Below are positions 1 through 10,947 of a stretch of 64,000 nucleotides of DNA, in pieces. This stretch comes from Elephas maximus indicus (Eukaryota; Chordata; Mammalia; Proboscidea; Elephantidae). The position numbers and the translations under genes are program-made. Numbering within the stretch: the first letter of the stretch is position 1; every line of letters starts with the position of its first letter. The DNA lies in contig NC_064822.1 in NCBI RefSeq assembly GCF_024166365.1, positions 105,644,823-105,708,822 on the forward strand. Reading direction: 5' to 3'. Below the pieces are notes generated by a model. That model ran no database searches, had not been told where the DNA came from, and saw nothing but the letters and a program-made list of their open reading frames with translations.

Positions 1-560
1 TGGATTTGAGATACATTTCAGAGTTTGAATCAATAGGATTGATAATGAAGGGACAGGGAAGAGGAGGAAGACAAGGATGATTCCCAGGATTCTGCCATGA
101 GCAGCTGTCAATGGAAGAACTGGTTACTGGGGTGGGAAAGTCTAAGGAGTTGCACTGGAAAAAATCAAGAGTTTTGTGCCAGTCACATGAACTAAAACAT
201 CCATTTGGTAATGGCAGTGATTAGATACATGTGTTGCAAAGCTTAGACGGGAGGTCTGAGTTAGTAATATAAATTTAAGGCTTATCCACCCACAAATGAT
301 ATTAAAGCCATGGGAGTAGAAAAGATCATCCATGAAGAGTACAAGAAGAGGCCCAGAACTCGGTTCTGGAGACTCTAACACTCAGAGGTCAGTAGAGGAA
401 GAACAGGTGATAAGAGAGACTTGACAAGGAACTGGAGGGGTAGGAGGAAAACCAGGAGACCGTCAGAGAAGTCAAGAGAAGAAAACTTTGGGGAAGGAAG
501 AACTGGTGAGAGGTCATGTAAGATAAAGGCTAAGAAGCCTCCTTTAGATTTGGCAACACA
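1..560 (+). repeat. L2 LINE remnant
   Basis: The G/A-rich text resembles the sense strand of the L2 LINE body: repeated gga/gaag words, a phrase like attaaagccatgggagtag near 301-320, then gaagag and a gtcaagagaagaaaac stretch near 470. It is very diverged with no intact reading frame. L2 copies predate the placental radiation. The left edge is cut by the window. Confidence 0.55.
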
Positions 561-605
561 GAAGTCTTTGGTAACCCTAGCAATCTTCTTCCATTATAAA
601 CATAG

Positions 606-740
606 TTAATTCACCCACAGTCCTATTAACAGACATTCGGATTGTTTCTAGCTTTTCACTATTATAAATAGTGCTTTGGTGAACATTCTTGTACATGTGT
701 TTTTGCCCATGTGTACTAATATATCTATATGAGAGATTCC
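606..740 (-). repeat. L1 3'-region fragment
   Basis: The segment tttctagcttttcactatt followed by aaatagtgctttggtgaac is typical of the antisense of old L1 3' ends (cf. cttgggttgtttctac in the copy at about 31.4 kb). Short and diverged. Confidence 0.4.
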
Positions 741-2350
741 CTAAAAATGGAAATGCAGAAACACAGTGGATTATAGCTAGAAAGGAAGTTGGAACGGGCC
801 TTGATCTTGTATGTTTCTATACCCCTTCGATAATCATCTACAGTATATTACCACAATAATACAATATATGAAAACCAGGGCCAATCAGCAGATAGGTTTC
901 TATTTAGTCTATTGTTCTTCAAGGTGAGGTACCTACACTGTGGTTAGTTGGGTAAATAAGTTCAGAGGTTCCCTTCCCTTTACTGTCTTAACAGAAACAC
1001 AGATTTTAAACAAAGAAAATCGAAATAGCTTTCATCTTCTGCCCTGTCTTTTTTAGTACTATGGCTGTCTTGAATTGTGTTCTGAAACACCAAACGCAAA
1101 TATCCCCACCCTTTATTTGTAGTGAGGTTCTTGAAAAAAAAAAAAAGATACACAGGGAGAAGCCTCTATGTTCCTGCTTTGTTCCATATTCCAGGTCCTT
1201 GGTACTTTCCAATTTTGTACTCTCAGAATGTTTAGTGGAGTCTCTGAGGCTCAGTACTTCTGAATTCAGTGTTAGGTCAGGATTCAGACCTCAGGCCTTC
1301 CCAAAGGCTTAGAGCAACTAGCATTCATTACTCTAACACCAAAAGTGAAGGTCACTGGTTTAGGAGGAGAAAAAAAAAGACATTTTGAAGATCTAAATTT
1401 GAAGGCAAAACATATTTGCAATGGAATTTTTATAATTAAAGTCTCACCCCTCTTCTCATGTATCACTCCCCCTTCCCACATTTTCTCATCTTCCAGTCTC
1501 CTTTTCCTCACATACAGAATTTAATCTTGCAACTGCCCAATCATGCTCAGCTGTGAGGCAGGCAGCTGATGGAAGATGCTAAAATTATCTGGGGAATAAT
1601 AACTGTCTTAAACTTTTCTAAGGCCAGAAAACAGAGTTCCTGAGCCATGACTCTTGCTTGTATGCCCTCAAATAGAGCAAAGGGAACATAAGCCAACAAG
1701 GGAAAATGGAAACTCCCAAGGTTTAGGCAATGTATTTTCCTTCTGGAACAATTTCACCGCTAAAAAGTTACAGAGGAGCAAAGAAAGAGGAAGCTAACCA
1801 GAGAGAGTTGAAAGTCATTTTTTCCTTAACAAAAGAATAATAATCCCAGAAAATGAGACATGAACCCTATTCTTTCTTGGGACTACTAAATGGGTAAAGT
1901 TATAACAAGAATAGGAGGAGATGTGATATGGTGGATGGCATGCTGGTGGGGGGTCCTTGAGGGGTCTGCCTGCTGGGTCTAGCTCTGCCACTATCTTGGT
2001 ATGTGATCAGCCAGAATTGCTAGACAGCATGTCCCTTATCTGCAGAGCAGCGGTTTTCAAAGTCTCATGGCTACAGGACTCTCGTCCAAACGATATCTTA
2101 TTTAGAACCTAACATATAAAATGGTCAAAGCAGGACTCTGGTAGAGGCTGGAGTGGAATTTCTCTTTAGATGGATCCTTCTTCCCAAAATTGGCCCCGAG
2201 GTTCCTATGAAGAACTCAATTAACATAGTTTGAAAACTCCTGGGATAGATTCCCTTTAGTTCCCAAAATACATGATTCAAAGAGGAGCCTTCTACAAAGA
2301 AACAAAACTCCACCTAAAGAGCCAAATTTTTTTTTTTTTTATCACATTAC
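741..2350. other. No gene or confident repeat recognised
   Basis: Mostly unique intronic DNA, with an A run at 1134-1146 and a T run at 2327-2341. A G-rich stretch at 1940-2045 has a MIR-like core but is too diverged to call. I see no exon-like open frame with splice sites. Confidence 0.5.
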
Positions 2351-2508
2351 CAAAACCCACTGCCATCGAGTCAATTCTGGCTCATAGCAACCCTATTGGA
2401 CAGAGTAGAACTGCCCCATAGAGTTTCCAAGGAACGCCTGGAGGATTTGAACTGCCAACCTCTTGGTTAGGGGCCGTAGCACTTAACCACTACACCACCA
2501 GGGTTTCC
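2351..2508 (-). mobile_element. AfroSINE-type SINE
   Basis: Full unit in reverse orientation. The tail side begins with aaaacccactgccatcgag, then tcaattctggctcatagc, the middle has actgccccatagagtttcc, and the tRNA-like head ends in accaccagggtttcc. This is the 165-bp class that recurs throughout the window. Confidence 0.9.
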
Positions 2509-2909
2509 AAGGATCATGTTATACTAAAGTAAATGGTGAGCGAAACCAAAGTTAGCTGTTCAAATTAATCCATCGATGGGACCTTCCTTACCTCAAATTT
2601 AATGACTTATACAGTATAGAGGTTTAAGCTAAAGAAATAAATGATATCTTATTTAGAAGTGATGAGACACAGGCTCTAAAGCTAGAAAAATTACTCTTTT
2701 GTACATATGAAGTTAAAATGTATTGTTTACAAGTAGAAAATAAAAGGATTTTACTTATTTCTCCACCAAGCTAATCCTGCAAACATCTGCCAGATTAAGC
2801 TTCTTCAAATACCACTTTTATATTAGTCTCTGGTCAGAAACCTCCGAATGTTTCCTACAGTCTCTTAACTAGGTTTGTATAGGCTTTAACTAATTCCTGA
2901 CCCCAAACT

Positions 2910-3110
2910 GTCCCTGGGTGGTGCAAACAGTTAATGCGCTCGGCTGCTAACTGAAAGGCTGGAGGTTTGGGTCTACCCAGAGGGACCTTGGAAGAAAAGC
3001 CTGGAGATCTACTTCTGAAAAATCAGCCTTTAAAAACCCTATGGAGCATGGTTCTGCTCTGACACACATGTGGTTGTCAGGAGTCGGAACTGACTTGACG
3101 CAATTCGTAA
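2910..3110 (+). mobile_element. AfroSINE-type SINE, long-middle subfamily
   Basis: Forward copy with head gtccctgggtggtgcaaac. Its middle has gcctggagatctacttctg, absent from the 165-bp class, and the tail has gagtcggaactgacttgacg. It ends without a clear A-tail. Confidence 0.85.
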
Positions 3111-3426
3111 TGGTAACCCTATAATAGAGTGTTTCAAAATATGGGAAAAGCAAGTCCCTAGGTGTTGAAAATAGAAATGAGTATATGCTTTGTGGAAAAC
3201 AGACCAGCAATCTGCTTTGAGTGAACCCTAAAAGCAAACAATATTAGCAACATGTCTCCAGTAAGTAGGAAGCCTGGAGAAGACATACAGACTAATTTCC
3301 TGGTTTTCAGTAGGTACATATTATGCCCTGTGCCATTTCTGTGTCTTAATGTCTTGTTAGTCCCCTTCCTCTGGAATGCCCCCATCATCCTCGCAGCCTA
3401 CCACATAAAATTCTATTCGTCCTAAG

Positions 3427-3648
3427 GTTCCTGGGTGGTGCAAATGGTTTGCACTCAGCTGGTAACCAAAAGGTTGGCAGTTCGACCTACCCAGTGGCAC
3501 TGTGGAACAGGCCTAGCAATCTGCTTCCACAAAGATGATGGCCAAGAAAACCCTATGGAGCAGTTTTACTCTGTAACAGATAGGGTTTCTCCAAAGTCGC
3601 AAACTAACAACACAACAAAAACAAACAAGCAAAAAAAAAAAAAAAAAA
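3427..3648 (+). mobile_element. AfroSINE-type SINE with poly-A tail
   Basis: Forward copy of the long-middle subfamily: head ggttcctgggtggtgcaaat, middle gcaatctgcttccacaaag. An 18-bp A run at 3631-3648 follows a short caacaaaaac-rich linker. The tRNA-related arm (ggttggcagttcgacctacc) is well preserved. Confidence 0.85.
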
Positions 3649-3729
3649 TTCTACTCATCCTTCAAAACAAGTTCACTGTATTAAAATATATGAACAGAAG
3701 AAAAGTACCAGAGAGAAACAAACTAAGAC

Positions 3730-3885
3730 ATTAACTTGGGCAAGTTACTCTCTACATCTTAGTTTCCTCAACTACTAAACAGGGACAATACCTCTCCTTC
3801 ATATGGGTTTTTGTCAAGATTAGAAATAATGTATGTCAAGGGTCTAGCATGGGGCCTGGCACACTGATTCTGATTAATGGGTTCA
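3730..3885 (+). repeat. MIR SINE
   Basis: Contains the MIR word pattern in sense orientation: ttgggcaagttactctctac, then tcagtttcctc-like text, then an acagggacaatacct core and taatgtatgtcaaggg. An ancient SINE, strongly diverged. Confidence 0.6.
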
Positions 3886-4354
3886 GGGTTTACAGTTCTG
3901 TATTATTGCCATTTTCCCTAATAACCTTCATGAGAAAAAGACAGTGAACCTACTGCTGTAAGAAGTTGACCTCTAAAGTCTCTTTGCACTTTCTCTCTGC
4001 AAGATTAAGAGGGCCCCTAAGATGAACGGCCCTTTCCAACTTCCTCTTATTGGTGCTACTACAAGGCCCAAAGCCTCCAGTTAAGAACTGGCTGGAGAAG
4101 AACTACATGGTGCCTGGCTACCATTAATGGCTACCCTGACAGGAAACAAAACAGAGAGTCGCTGACAGAGCAGGAGAAAAGTGGGGTGCAGAACTCAAAT
4201 TCACATATAAAGACCAGACATAATGGTCTGACTGAGACTGGAGGAACCCTCAACGCCATGGCTCCCAGATGCTCTGTTAATCCAGAACTAAAATTATTCC
4301 CGAAGCCCACTCTTCAGACAAAGATTAGACTGGACTGTAAAATATAAAATAATA
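3886..4354. other. No feature recognised
   Basis: Unique intronic sequence of mixed composition. No repeat, exon or conserved regulatory motif could be identified by eye. Confidence 0.45.
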
Positions 4355-4625
4355 TTCATGAAGAGTGTGCTTCTTAGTTCAAACAGTTACGTGAGATCAA
4401 ATAGGCGGCTCCTCTCCCGAGGCAGGACGAGAAGGCAGAAAGGGACAGGAGCTGGTTGGATGGACATGGAAACCCGGGGTGGAAAGGGAGAGTGTGCTGT
4501 CACATTATGGGGATTGCAACTAGTGTCACATAACAATATATTTATAAATTTTTGTATGATAAATTAGCTTGAGCTGCAAACTTTTACCTAAAGCACAGTA
4601 AGAAGAAGAAGAAGAAAAAAAAAAA
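4355..4625 (+). mobile_element. L1 3' end, lineage-specific
   Basis: Ends with ttataaatttttgtatgat, then cttgagctgcaaac, cctaaagcacagtaa and a GAA/A-rich tail. The same 3' end recurs at 17,215-17,427 and, inverted, in the inner element at 18,452-19,156, so it is a dispersed family. 5'-truncated, no ORF. Confidence 0.6.
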
Positions 4626-5525
4626 TTGGCTGGGCTGGGCAATGACAGAATAAGAGAGTGAGGGAGGAAATGAGAAAGTGGCTGACTAAATTAGGCACAG
4701 GGGAAGTGAAGGGGACTGAAATCTAGAGCCTGAGTGTCCTGGTGAGGTTGAAGAGCAAGGTCAGTGGGAATGAGAAAGCGGAACAGTGGAAGAACAGGAG
4801 GCTCTATCAGAAAGTAGGTTTTGCAATGGCACAATTTCAGAAATGGAGCCTGGGTGATGATAAGGCTGGGGCTGGAGGGAGGGGCATAGGAGACAAAGTG
4901 CAGGCTGAAGAAGCAGGGAAGATTAAGAAACTGAGTCTAAAGTATCAGCCAGGTCATTTATGGGACCAGTTATTCTCCACTGGAAGCACTATTGGCCCCA
5001 GAGAACATTTGGAAATATGGGGGAAACTTGTTTGATTTTCTCCTCCTCTCCCTTTTTTTTTCTCATTTTTTTGGTTGTCACAATGACATGGGATGCTATT
5101 AGCATTTGGAGGAGAGCAAGATGATAAACACCTTGCACATGTAAGAACTGCCTCAACCAAAATGCCAATGGCACCCGGCACTGAGAAACACTGAGAAGAA
5201 AATGAAGCTGGAGACGGAGGGTGGAGAGGAGGGCTTGAAGCCATGTGGCAGCTGTGACTCTCAAAGCATGGGCTTAGAACTTCAGAATAAGGCATAAAAA
5301 AACAATGGATGGGAAACAGTAGTGAAGATAAAAGGAGAGCAGCAACTCTGACGCCTGGAAAGCATGTGGAGAAAAGGCATGCAGCAGCTACTCAGAGAAA
5401 GAATACAAGTCAACGGAAAGCCAAGTTCAGTTACAAGAGAGATGGGGCTAGGGATGGTGAAAAAGGGTAAAAATGTAGAGAAGTTTCTCTGCAGAAGAGC
5501 GAGTTGCCAAGTCCTATTAATGACA
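4626..5525. other. Purine-rich unassigned intronic DNA
   Basis: The plus strand is strongly A/G-rich (gagtgagggaggaaatgag and similar), which generates several long but meaningless open frames on both strands. It may be diverged L2, but no diagnostic words are preserved. Confidence 0.4.
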
Positions 5526-5529
5526 CCTC

Positions 5530-5990
5530 AGCACTGTCTCAGATCCTTCCCTTCCTTTTCATTCCTCCCACCCTTAATATCTTCCAGTTGGGCTCCTAAG
5601 AAGGCTTCATAACTTGTCTCCATACTATCAATCTCTCACCTTTGCAGTCTACCTTTTACACTGTTGCCAGAGCATCTTTCTAAAACATAAGTCTGATCAT
5701 GTCATCCTCCCTGCATGAAAACCTTCAATGGCTTCCACTGCTGATCTCAGTACTAAATCCTAAACTCAGTACAGCATTCAAGGCCTTCCATTATCTGGCC
5801 CCAACTGAACTGTACCAGTTCTTTCTCCCTCCTGTACTTCTCCATGACAGGCTTCTTGCTTTCCCATTCCCTTTATTCACGTTCAGCTTCCACAACCCTT
5901 TGCTTGAAACTCCTATCATAAACCTCATTCATTCTGCTTTATGTTCAAGTTCACAAGTCCATCTCTTCCACTACCAGTATTTCCTAAACT
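5530..5990 (-). repeat. L2 LINE, reverse orientation
   Basis: Antisense L2 words: gtctgatcatgtcatcctcc, then accttcaatggcttccactg, then attcaaggccttccattatc and tggcccc. Old and diverged. Confidence 0.65.
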
Positions 5991-6089
5991 TCCCTGATGG
6001 TAAAAACTTCCTGTGATACTTGTTGAAAATACAAATTTCTGAGCCCAATCTCAGACACTTCAAATCTTTAGGGGAGGGGCTGGAAAGCT

Positions 6090-6455
6090 GTATATAGTGG
6101 TTTTAAAACATGTCCACAAAATCTTTGACAAATTCCCCTCCCCTTGAATATGATCCACCACAGTGACTCACTTCTAATGAAGAGGATGCAGCAGAAGTGA
6201 TCCTGTGTACCTTCTCAGGCTGGGTCATAAAAGGCAACACAACTTCTGATCTTTTCTCTCCTTTCTCTCTCCTTCCCTCCCTCCTCCTCTGGATGCTTGC
6301 CCTTGGAACACAGCCTCGATACTATGTGGAAGCCAAGTAGCCACATGGAGAGGCCACGTGTAGGTGTTCTGAATCCAGCCGAGATCCCAGATGACCACCA
6401 ACATCAACCACCTGACTTGCAAGTGTGCGAGCCTTTAGATGACTATAGTCCCTAG
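6090..6455 (+). mobile_element. MLT1-like LTR, 5' part (split element)
   Basis: Begins ggttttaaaacatgtccac, then ttctaatgaagaggatgcag and tgggtcataaaaggcaac. The same text pattern occurs in the copy at 60.5 kb. The LTR is broken at the phrase tccctagttt and resumes at 8778 with ccctagtttttgag, so about 2.3 kb was inserted into it. Confidence 0.7.
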
Positions 6456-6481
6456 TTTGTTTACTTATTGTGGTAAGGTAC
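6456..6481 (-). mobile_element. L1 fragment, left piece
   Basis: The short stretch gtttacttattgtggtaagg matches the 5' boundary of the related reverse L1 3' end at 30,975 (gtttaattttattgtgtta). The partner piece is at 8690-8777. It is the middle layer of the nest. Confidence 0.5.
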
Positions 6482-8678
6482 AGTCTTAGTCATCTAGTGC
6501 TGCTATAACAGAAATATCACAAGTGAATGGCTTCGACAAACAGAAGTTTATTCTCCCAGTCTAGTAGGCTAGAAGTCCAAATTCAAGGTGTCAGCTCCAA
6601 GGGAAGGCTTTCTCTCTCTGTCGGCTCTGGAAGAAGGTCCTTGTCATCAGTCTTCCCCTGGATTAGGAGTTTCTCAGCACAGGGACCCCAGGCCCAAAGG
6701 ACACCCTATTTTCCTGGCTCTAGTTTCTCAGTGCTATGAGGTCCCCGTGTCTCTCTGCTAGCTTCTCTCTTTTATATCTCAAAAGAGACTGGTTTAAGGC
6801 ACAATCTAATCCTGTAGATTGAGTGCTACCTCATCAACCTAATGGTCCCTAATCCCATCTCATTAACATCATAGAGATAGGATTTACAGCACATAGGAAA
6901 GTCACATCAGATGACAAAATGATGGACAATCACACAATACCGGGAATCATGGCCTAGTCAAATTGATACCCATATTTTGGGGGAACATAATTCAATCTAT
7001 GACATTCTACCCTTTGGTCTCCCAAAATCCATGTCCTTGCCACATGTAAAATACATTCACCTCATCATACCACAGCAAAAGTCTTACATCAACTTCAAGT
7101 CTAAAATCCAAAAATTCTTCCTCATCTGTGAAATCTAGTATCCAAGTTACCTGCTTCCAAAGTACAATGTTGGAACAGGCACAAGCTAGACATTTCCACC
7201 ACAAATGGAAGAAATAGGAAGGAAAGGGATAACAGGCACCAAGCAAATCAGAACACATTACCTTAGCCCTCAAGACTTGAAAATAATTCTCTAAGACCAT
7301 TTACACAATGGCCCTGCCTCCAGACTCTAGGTATTGGCCATACTCTCCGGATTCTGAGTGGAGGCCCTTTGGCCCTGGGCTTCAGCTCCACCTTCCAGGC
7401 CCTGGAACTAGAACTCTGCTCCCTACGCTTTAGCTGCACTGTTCTCCTTGTCCATCTGAGTGGTGACTCCACTCTTAGAAATACCAGAGGCCATGGCTCC
7501 ACCCTTTGAGACCCCAGAGGTCATGGCCATGCCCTCTGAGACTGAGGCAGCTTGGCTTCTTCTTGTGTTACTTCTCTTTTCAGCTTTTGCTTCCTGGTTT
7601 CTTGGTCTTGTGTCCCCTCGGGCCTCACTGCCCATATCTGTCCTGCTGGGGCAAGTGTTCCAAAGCTCTTTAGCTCCACTGATAAGTGCCTGGAGGCACC
7701 CCCACACCGTCAGTAAACTTCAGCTGGAAGACACTCAGCTCTCTTCCTTCATGGGTTGGCAAGCCTAGCTCCACTGATAAGTGCTCGGAGGCACCCCACT
7801 CTACCAGGAAACCTCTTGCTAAAGGCACTCAGCTCTCTTGCTCCGTGGGTCAGCTCCAGTGCTATATTGTACTAGTCTCCTGGTTCTGCTGCTGCTGGTT
7901 CTCTGCTGCTGCTGGCTCTCTACTGCTGCCAGCTCTCTACTGCTGCCGGTTCTCTACTGCTGCCAGTTCTCGCTGCTGCTTCTCGCTGTCTGCACTGTCT
8001 GCAATATAACAGCTCTCCTTACTTCCTTCTGAGTTCTCACCAGAATCGTCTTTGATGTCCATAATTCTACTAACAGTCTTTTCAAGGCAATCTAGGCTTC
8101 CAAATTTTAGGTATCTGTATTTTAGTTAGAGCAGCACCCCACTCCTGGTACCAAGTTCTGTCTTAGTTTTCTAGTGCTGCTATCACAGAAAAACCACAAA
8201 TGGATGGCTTCAACAGACAGAAGTTTATTCTCTCTGTTTAGTAGGCTACAAGTCCAAATTCGGGGCATTAGCTCCAGTGGAAGACTTTCTCTCTGTGTTG
8301 CTTCTGGAGGAAGGTCCTTGTCATTAATCTTCCTCTGGACTAGGAGTTTCTCAGCACAGGAACCCTGGGCCCAAAGAATACCCTATTTTCCTGGCTTTTG
8401 TTTTTGGCAGTATGAGGTCCCATGTCTCTCTGCTCACTTCTCTCTTTCATATCTCAAAAGAGCCTGGCTTAAGATACAATCTAAACCTGTAGATTGAGCC
8501 ATACCTCATTAACATAATGGTCACCAATCCCACCTCATTAACATCATAGAGATAGGATTTACAAGACATGGAAAAATCATATCAGATGACAAAATGGTGG
8601 ACAATCACACAATATTGGGAATCATGGACTACCCAAATTGATACCCATATTTTTTGGGGATACAATTCAATCCATGAC
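6482..8678 (-). mobile_element. MaLR (ERVL-type) element, two LTRs plus internal region
   Basis: Two LTR copies in the same orientation (6482-7004 and 8159-8678) flank about 1.15 kb of internal sequence. Both LTRs start with (tg)tcttagt..ctagtgctgcta, share tcagcacaggaac-type text, and end with caattcaatc..atgaca. The internal part opens with ttctaccctttggtctccc and closes with caccccactcctggtacc, the typical antisense MaLR junctions. MaLR internal regions have no coding capacity, and none is seen here. Long open frames inside (7423-7768) are chance. Confidence 0.75.
7870..7990 (+). repeat. Degenerate CTG/TCTCTACTG tandem tract
   Basis: About 120 bp inside the MaLR internal region made of imperfect units combining ctgctg with gctctctactgctgcc and gttctctgctgctgct. 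It looks like a local tandem expansion of an approximately 18-bp unit. Confidence 0.75.
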
Positions 8679-8689
8679 AGACATATATA

Positions 8690-8777
8690 ATAAAAGCCTT
8701 TCCATTTTTACCATTTTTAAGGGTAAAATTCAGTGATATTAATTACATTCACCATGTTGTTTAACCATCACCAATAG
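8690..8777 (-). mobile_element. L1 fragment, right piece
   Basis: Words: taccatttttaagggtaaaa, ttcagtgatattaattacat, tcaccatgttgtttaacc. This is the reverse of an old L1 3' end, identical in layout to 31,027-31,085. It pairs with 6456-6481 across the MaLR insertion. Confidence 0.65.
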
Positions 8778-8925
8778 CCCCTAGTTTTTGAGCTGAGTGA
8801 GATAAACTGTCTCCAGCAAGCCCTGCTCAAATTGGAGATTCACAAGCAAAATAAATATTGTCATTATTTTAAGCCACTAAATTTTGGAGATGGTTTTTTA
8901 CACAGAAATAGACAAATAAAGTATA
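8778..8925 (+). mobile_element. MLT1-like LTR, 3' part
   Basis: Continues the LTR broken at 6455: ccctagtttttgagctgag, gtgagataaactgtctcc, attcacaagcaaaataaat, ttaagccactaaattttgg and the near-terminal aatagacaaataaa. Confidence 0.7.
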
Positions 8926-8953
8926 ATACTAAGAAAAGTATCCACCCCCCCCC

Positions 8954-9107
8954 AAAAAAAAAAACCTGTTGCTGTCGAGTTGATTCCAACTCATAGCAAC
9001 TCTATAGGACAGAACAGAACTGCCCCATAGGATGTCCAAGGAGCAGCTGGTGGATTCGAACTGCTAACCTTTTGGTTAGCAGCCGAGCTCTTAACCACTG
9101 CACCATG
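8954..9107 (-). mobile_element. AfroSINE-type SINE, head slightly truncated
   Basis: Reverse copy. A-rich tail side at 8954-8964, then cctgttgctgtcgagttgat, and head gctcttaaccactgcacca. It stops before the terminal gggtttcc. Confidence 0.9.
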
Positions 9108-9735
9108 AAAAGTACCCCAAGTGATGATTAAGATCAGGGAAGTTTGGGGAACTTAACTATACTGCTAAATTCCTTGAGGTCAGGGACCAAGTCTTAATTG
9201 CTTTCCAGTTCTCCATCTCTTTTCTCAGAAGTATCTTTATTGGTTCTCTTTCTTCCTCTTTCTCTCTCTTTTTTATAAGAATAGTACCTGTTTGACATAA
9301 AAGTGCATAATGTAGAAGGTAAAAAGAAGTATGCAGTTTAACCCCCACTTCCACCCATCCCAAGCAATAACCAAGGTTAACAGTTTGGTGGAAATACAGT
9401 GTTTTCCACATAGATTTGTTAGTGAAGAAAAGGTGACATTGTAAATTACAGAAACTTCCTATGGTATCTGTCAGACTCTGCCACACTAATCTATCCTAGA
9501 TATAGCTACCAGAATCACTTTCTTCAAATCTTAACCATCTTTTTTCTAAGAAATGTATAGTAGATTCCTATTAACAAACTCTACTAATGAGGCAAACCTA
9601 CCAACTACCCTAAGCTCTTCTCCCGATATCTGCCATTACGGCATCTCTACTTGAGTGAAGTAAATGTGCTTGCCATTTCTGTATAATAATATGTATATTA
9701 TTTACATATACCATTCTTTCAATATTAGTTGAATG
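9108..9735. other. Unassigned intronic DNA
   Basis: Contains a short L2-like phrase (ccttgaggtcagggaccaag at 9173-9192) and otherwise unique AT-rich sequence, including a tctctctct run near 9260. No exon seen. Confidence 0.45.
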
Positions 9736-9740
9736 CCTAC

Positions 9741-10280
9741 TGTCTTAGTCACTTTAGTGCTGCTATAACAGAAATACCACAAGTGGATGGCTTTAACAAA
9801 GGGAAACTTATTTTCTCACAGTCTTTTTTTTTTTTTTTTAGTAGGCTAGAAGTTCAAATTCAGGGCATAAGCTCCAAGGGAAGGCTTTCTCTCTCTGTTG
9901 GCTCTGAAGGAAGGTCCTTGTCATCAATCTTTCCTTGGTCTGGGAGCATCTCAGCACAGGAACCTCGGGTCCAAAGGATGCACTCTGCTCCCAGAGCTGC
10001 TTTCTTGGTGGTATGAGGTCCCCAACTCTCTGCTTGCTTCTGTTTCCTTTTATCCCTTGTAAAATAAAAGGTGGTGTAGGCCACACCCCAGGGAAACTCC
10101 CTTTACATTGGATCAGGGATATGACCTGAGCAAGAGTGTTACATCCCACCCTAATCCTTTTTAACCACAAGCAGAGATTATGATTTATAACACATAGAAA
10201 AATCACAAAATGGAGGACAACCACACATGGCCTAACCAACTTGACACAAATTTTTCGGGGACACAATACAATCCATTACA
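9741..10280 (-). mobile_element. Solo MaLR-type LTR with 5-bp target duplication
   Basis: Starts tgtcttagtcactttagtgc and ends acaatacaatccattaca, the same family as the LTRs at 6482 and 8159. It is flanked by the direct repeat cctac at 9736-9740 and 10,281-10,285, as expected for retroviral-type integration. A 15-bp T run (9825-9839) is inside. A solo LTR arises by recombination between two LTRs. The long open frames crossing it are chance. Confidence 0.8.
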
Positions 10281-10366
10281 CCTACTATCCCAGTCACTGT
10301 GCTACATGCTGGGGGTATAAAACAAGTAGAAAAGGGCCCTCATATTGAAGAGCTCGTGGTTTAGGG

Positions 10367-10570
10367 CAGGGGTCAGCAAACGTTTTCTTTAAGGGCCAGA
10401 TAGTAGATATCTTAGACATTGTGGGCCATATGGTCTCTGTCACAACTATTCATCTCTGCCTTTGTAGCACAAAAGCAGCCACACACAATACACAAATGGG
10501 TGTGGCTGTGTTCCAATAAACCTTTAGTTTCTGAAACAGGTGGCCAGTGGGCCAAAGTTTGCCTATGTGG
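10367..10570. mobile_element. Non-autonomous hAT-Charlie-type DNA transposon
   Basis: Begins caggggtcagcaaac, with gggccagatagtagatatc, tgggccatatggtctctgtc and aaagcagcc. The far end, ggccaaagtttgcctat, is a decayed inverted copy of the start. Related copies lie at 47,126 and 58,505. Confidence 0.7.
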
Positions 10571-10940
10571 TTTGCACTGTCCAACAGAACTTTGTACAAT
10601 AATGAAATGTTTCTGTGCTGTGTCCATTACAGTCACTCCCTCTCTTATTCAGTATCCAGTCCTCAGTCATATTCATTTTGGACTTGCTGACATTTTGCTT
10701 TATGTTTTATACTTATCTTTTTGTGCAACATTTTCCTCCTCCAACTGAAAAAAAAAATTCAAGGACAGAAAATATGTCTTCTGATTATTATCATCTTCCT
10801 TCTCCACAGTACCTTGTATGGTGCTTAGAATCCAGAAAGTGCTCAAGAAAGATATTTTATATCATGTACTTCCTTTGCCGATTTCCCTGACAAGGAGTAA
10901 TATTTGCTCAAGACAGACGGTCCTTTTGGACCAGGATCAG
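10571..10940. other. Intronic DNA next to exon 2, L2-like traces
   Basis: Short L2-like phrases (agtaccttgtatggtgctta, gtgctcaagaaagat) in otherwise unique sequence. It is the first intronic DNA downstream of exon 2 on the LIMA1 strand. Confidence 0.4.
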
Positions 10941-10947
10941 TACTTAC

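Larger units (their letters stand above)
1..10947 (-). other. LIMA1: LIMA1 intron 2 (5' part; runs off the left edge)
   Basis: Everything left of the exon 2 donor (GT on the minus strand at 10,947-10,946) is intron. No further exon with matched splice sites and LIMA1-like reading was seen in this part. The downstream exons (rest of the N-terminal actin-binding region, LIM domain, C-terminal region) must lie beyond position 1. Most of the interval is interspersed repeats, listed separately. The promoter of the shorter EPLIN-alpha isoform, which starts inside the gene, could in principle lie here, but I see no CpG-rich segment that would mark it. Confidence 0.8.

Noticed and set aside
4742..5295. 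Overlapping frames of 97 and 113 codons on opposite strands
   Set aside because: They sit in purine-rich intronic DNA with no splice sites, no recognised domain and no start context.
7423..8032. Cluster of overlapping frames of about 100 codons
   Set aside because: They fall in the MaLR internal region and a CTG-rich tandem tract. They are composition artefacts.
9838..10266. 142-codon minus-strand frame
   Set aside because: It is contained within a solo LTR with a 5-bp target duplication. MaLR LTRs do not encode protein.
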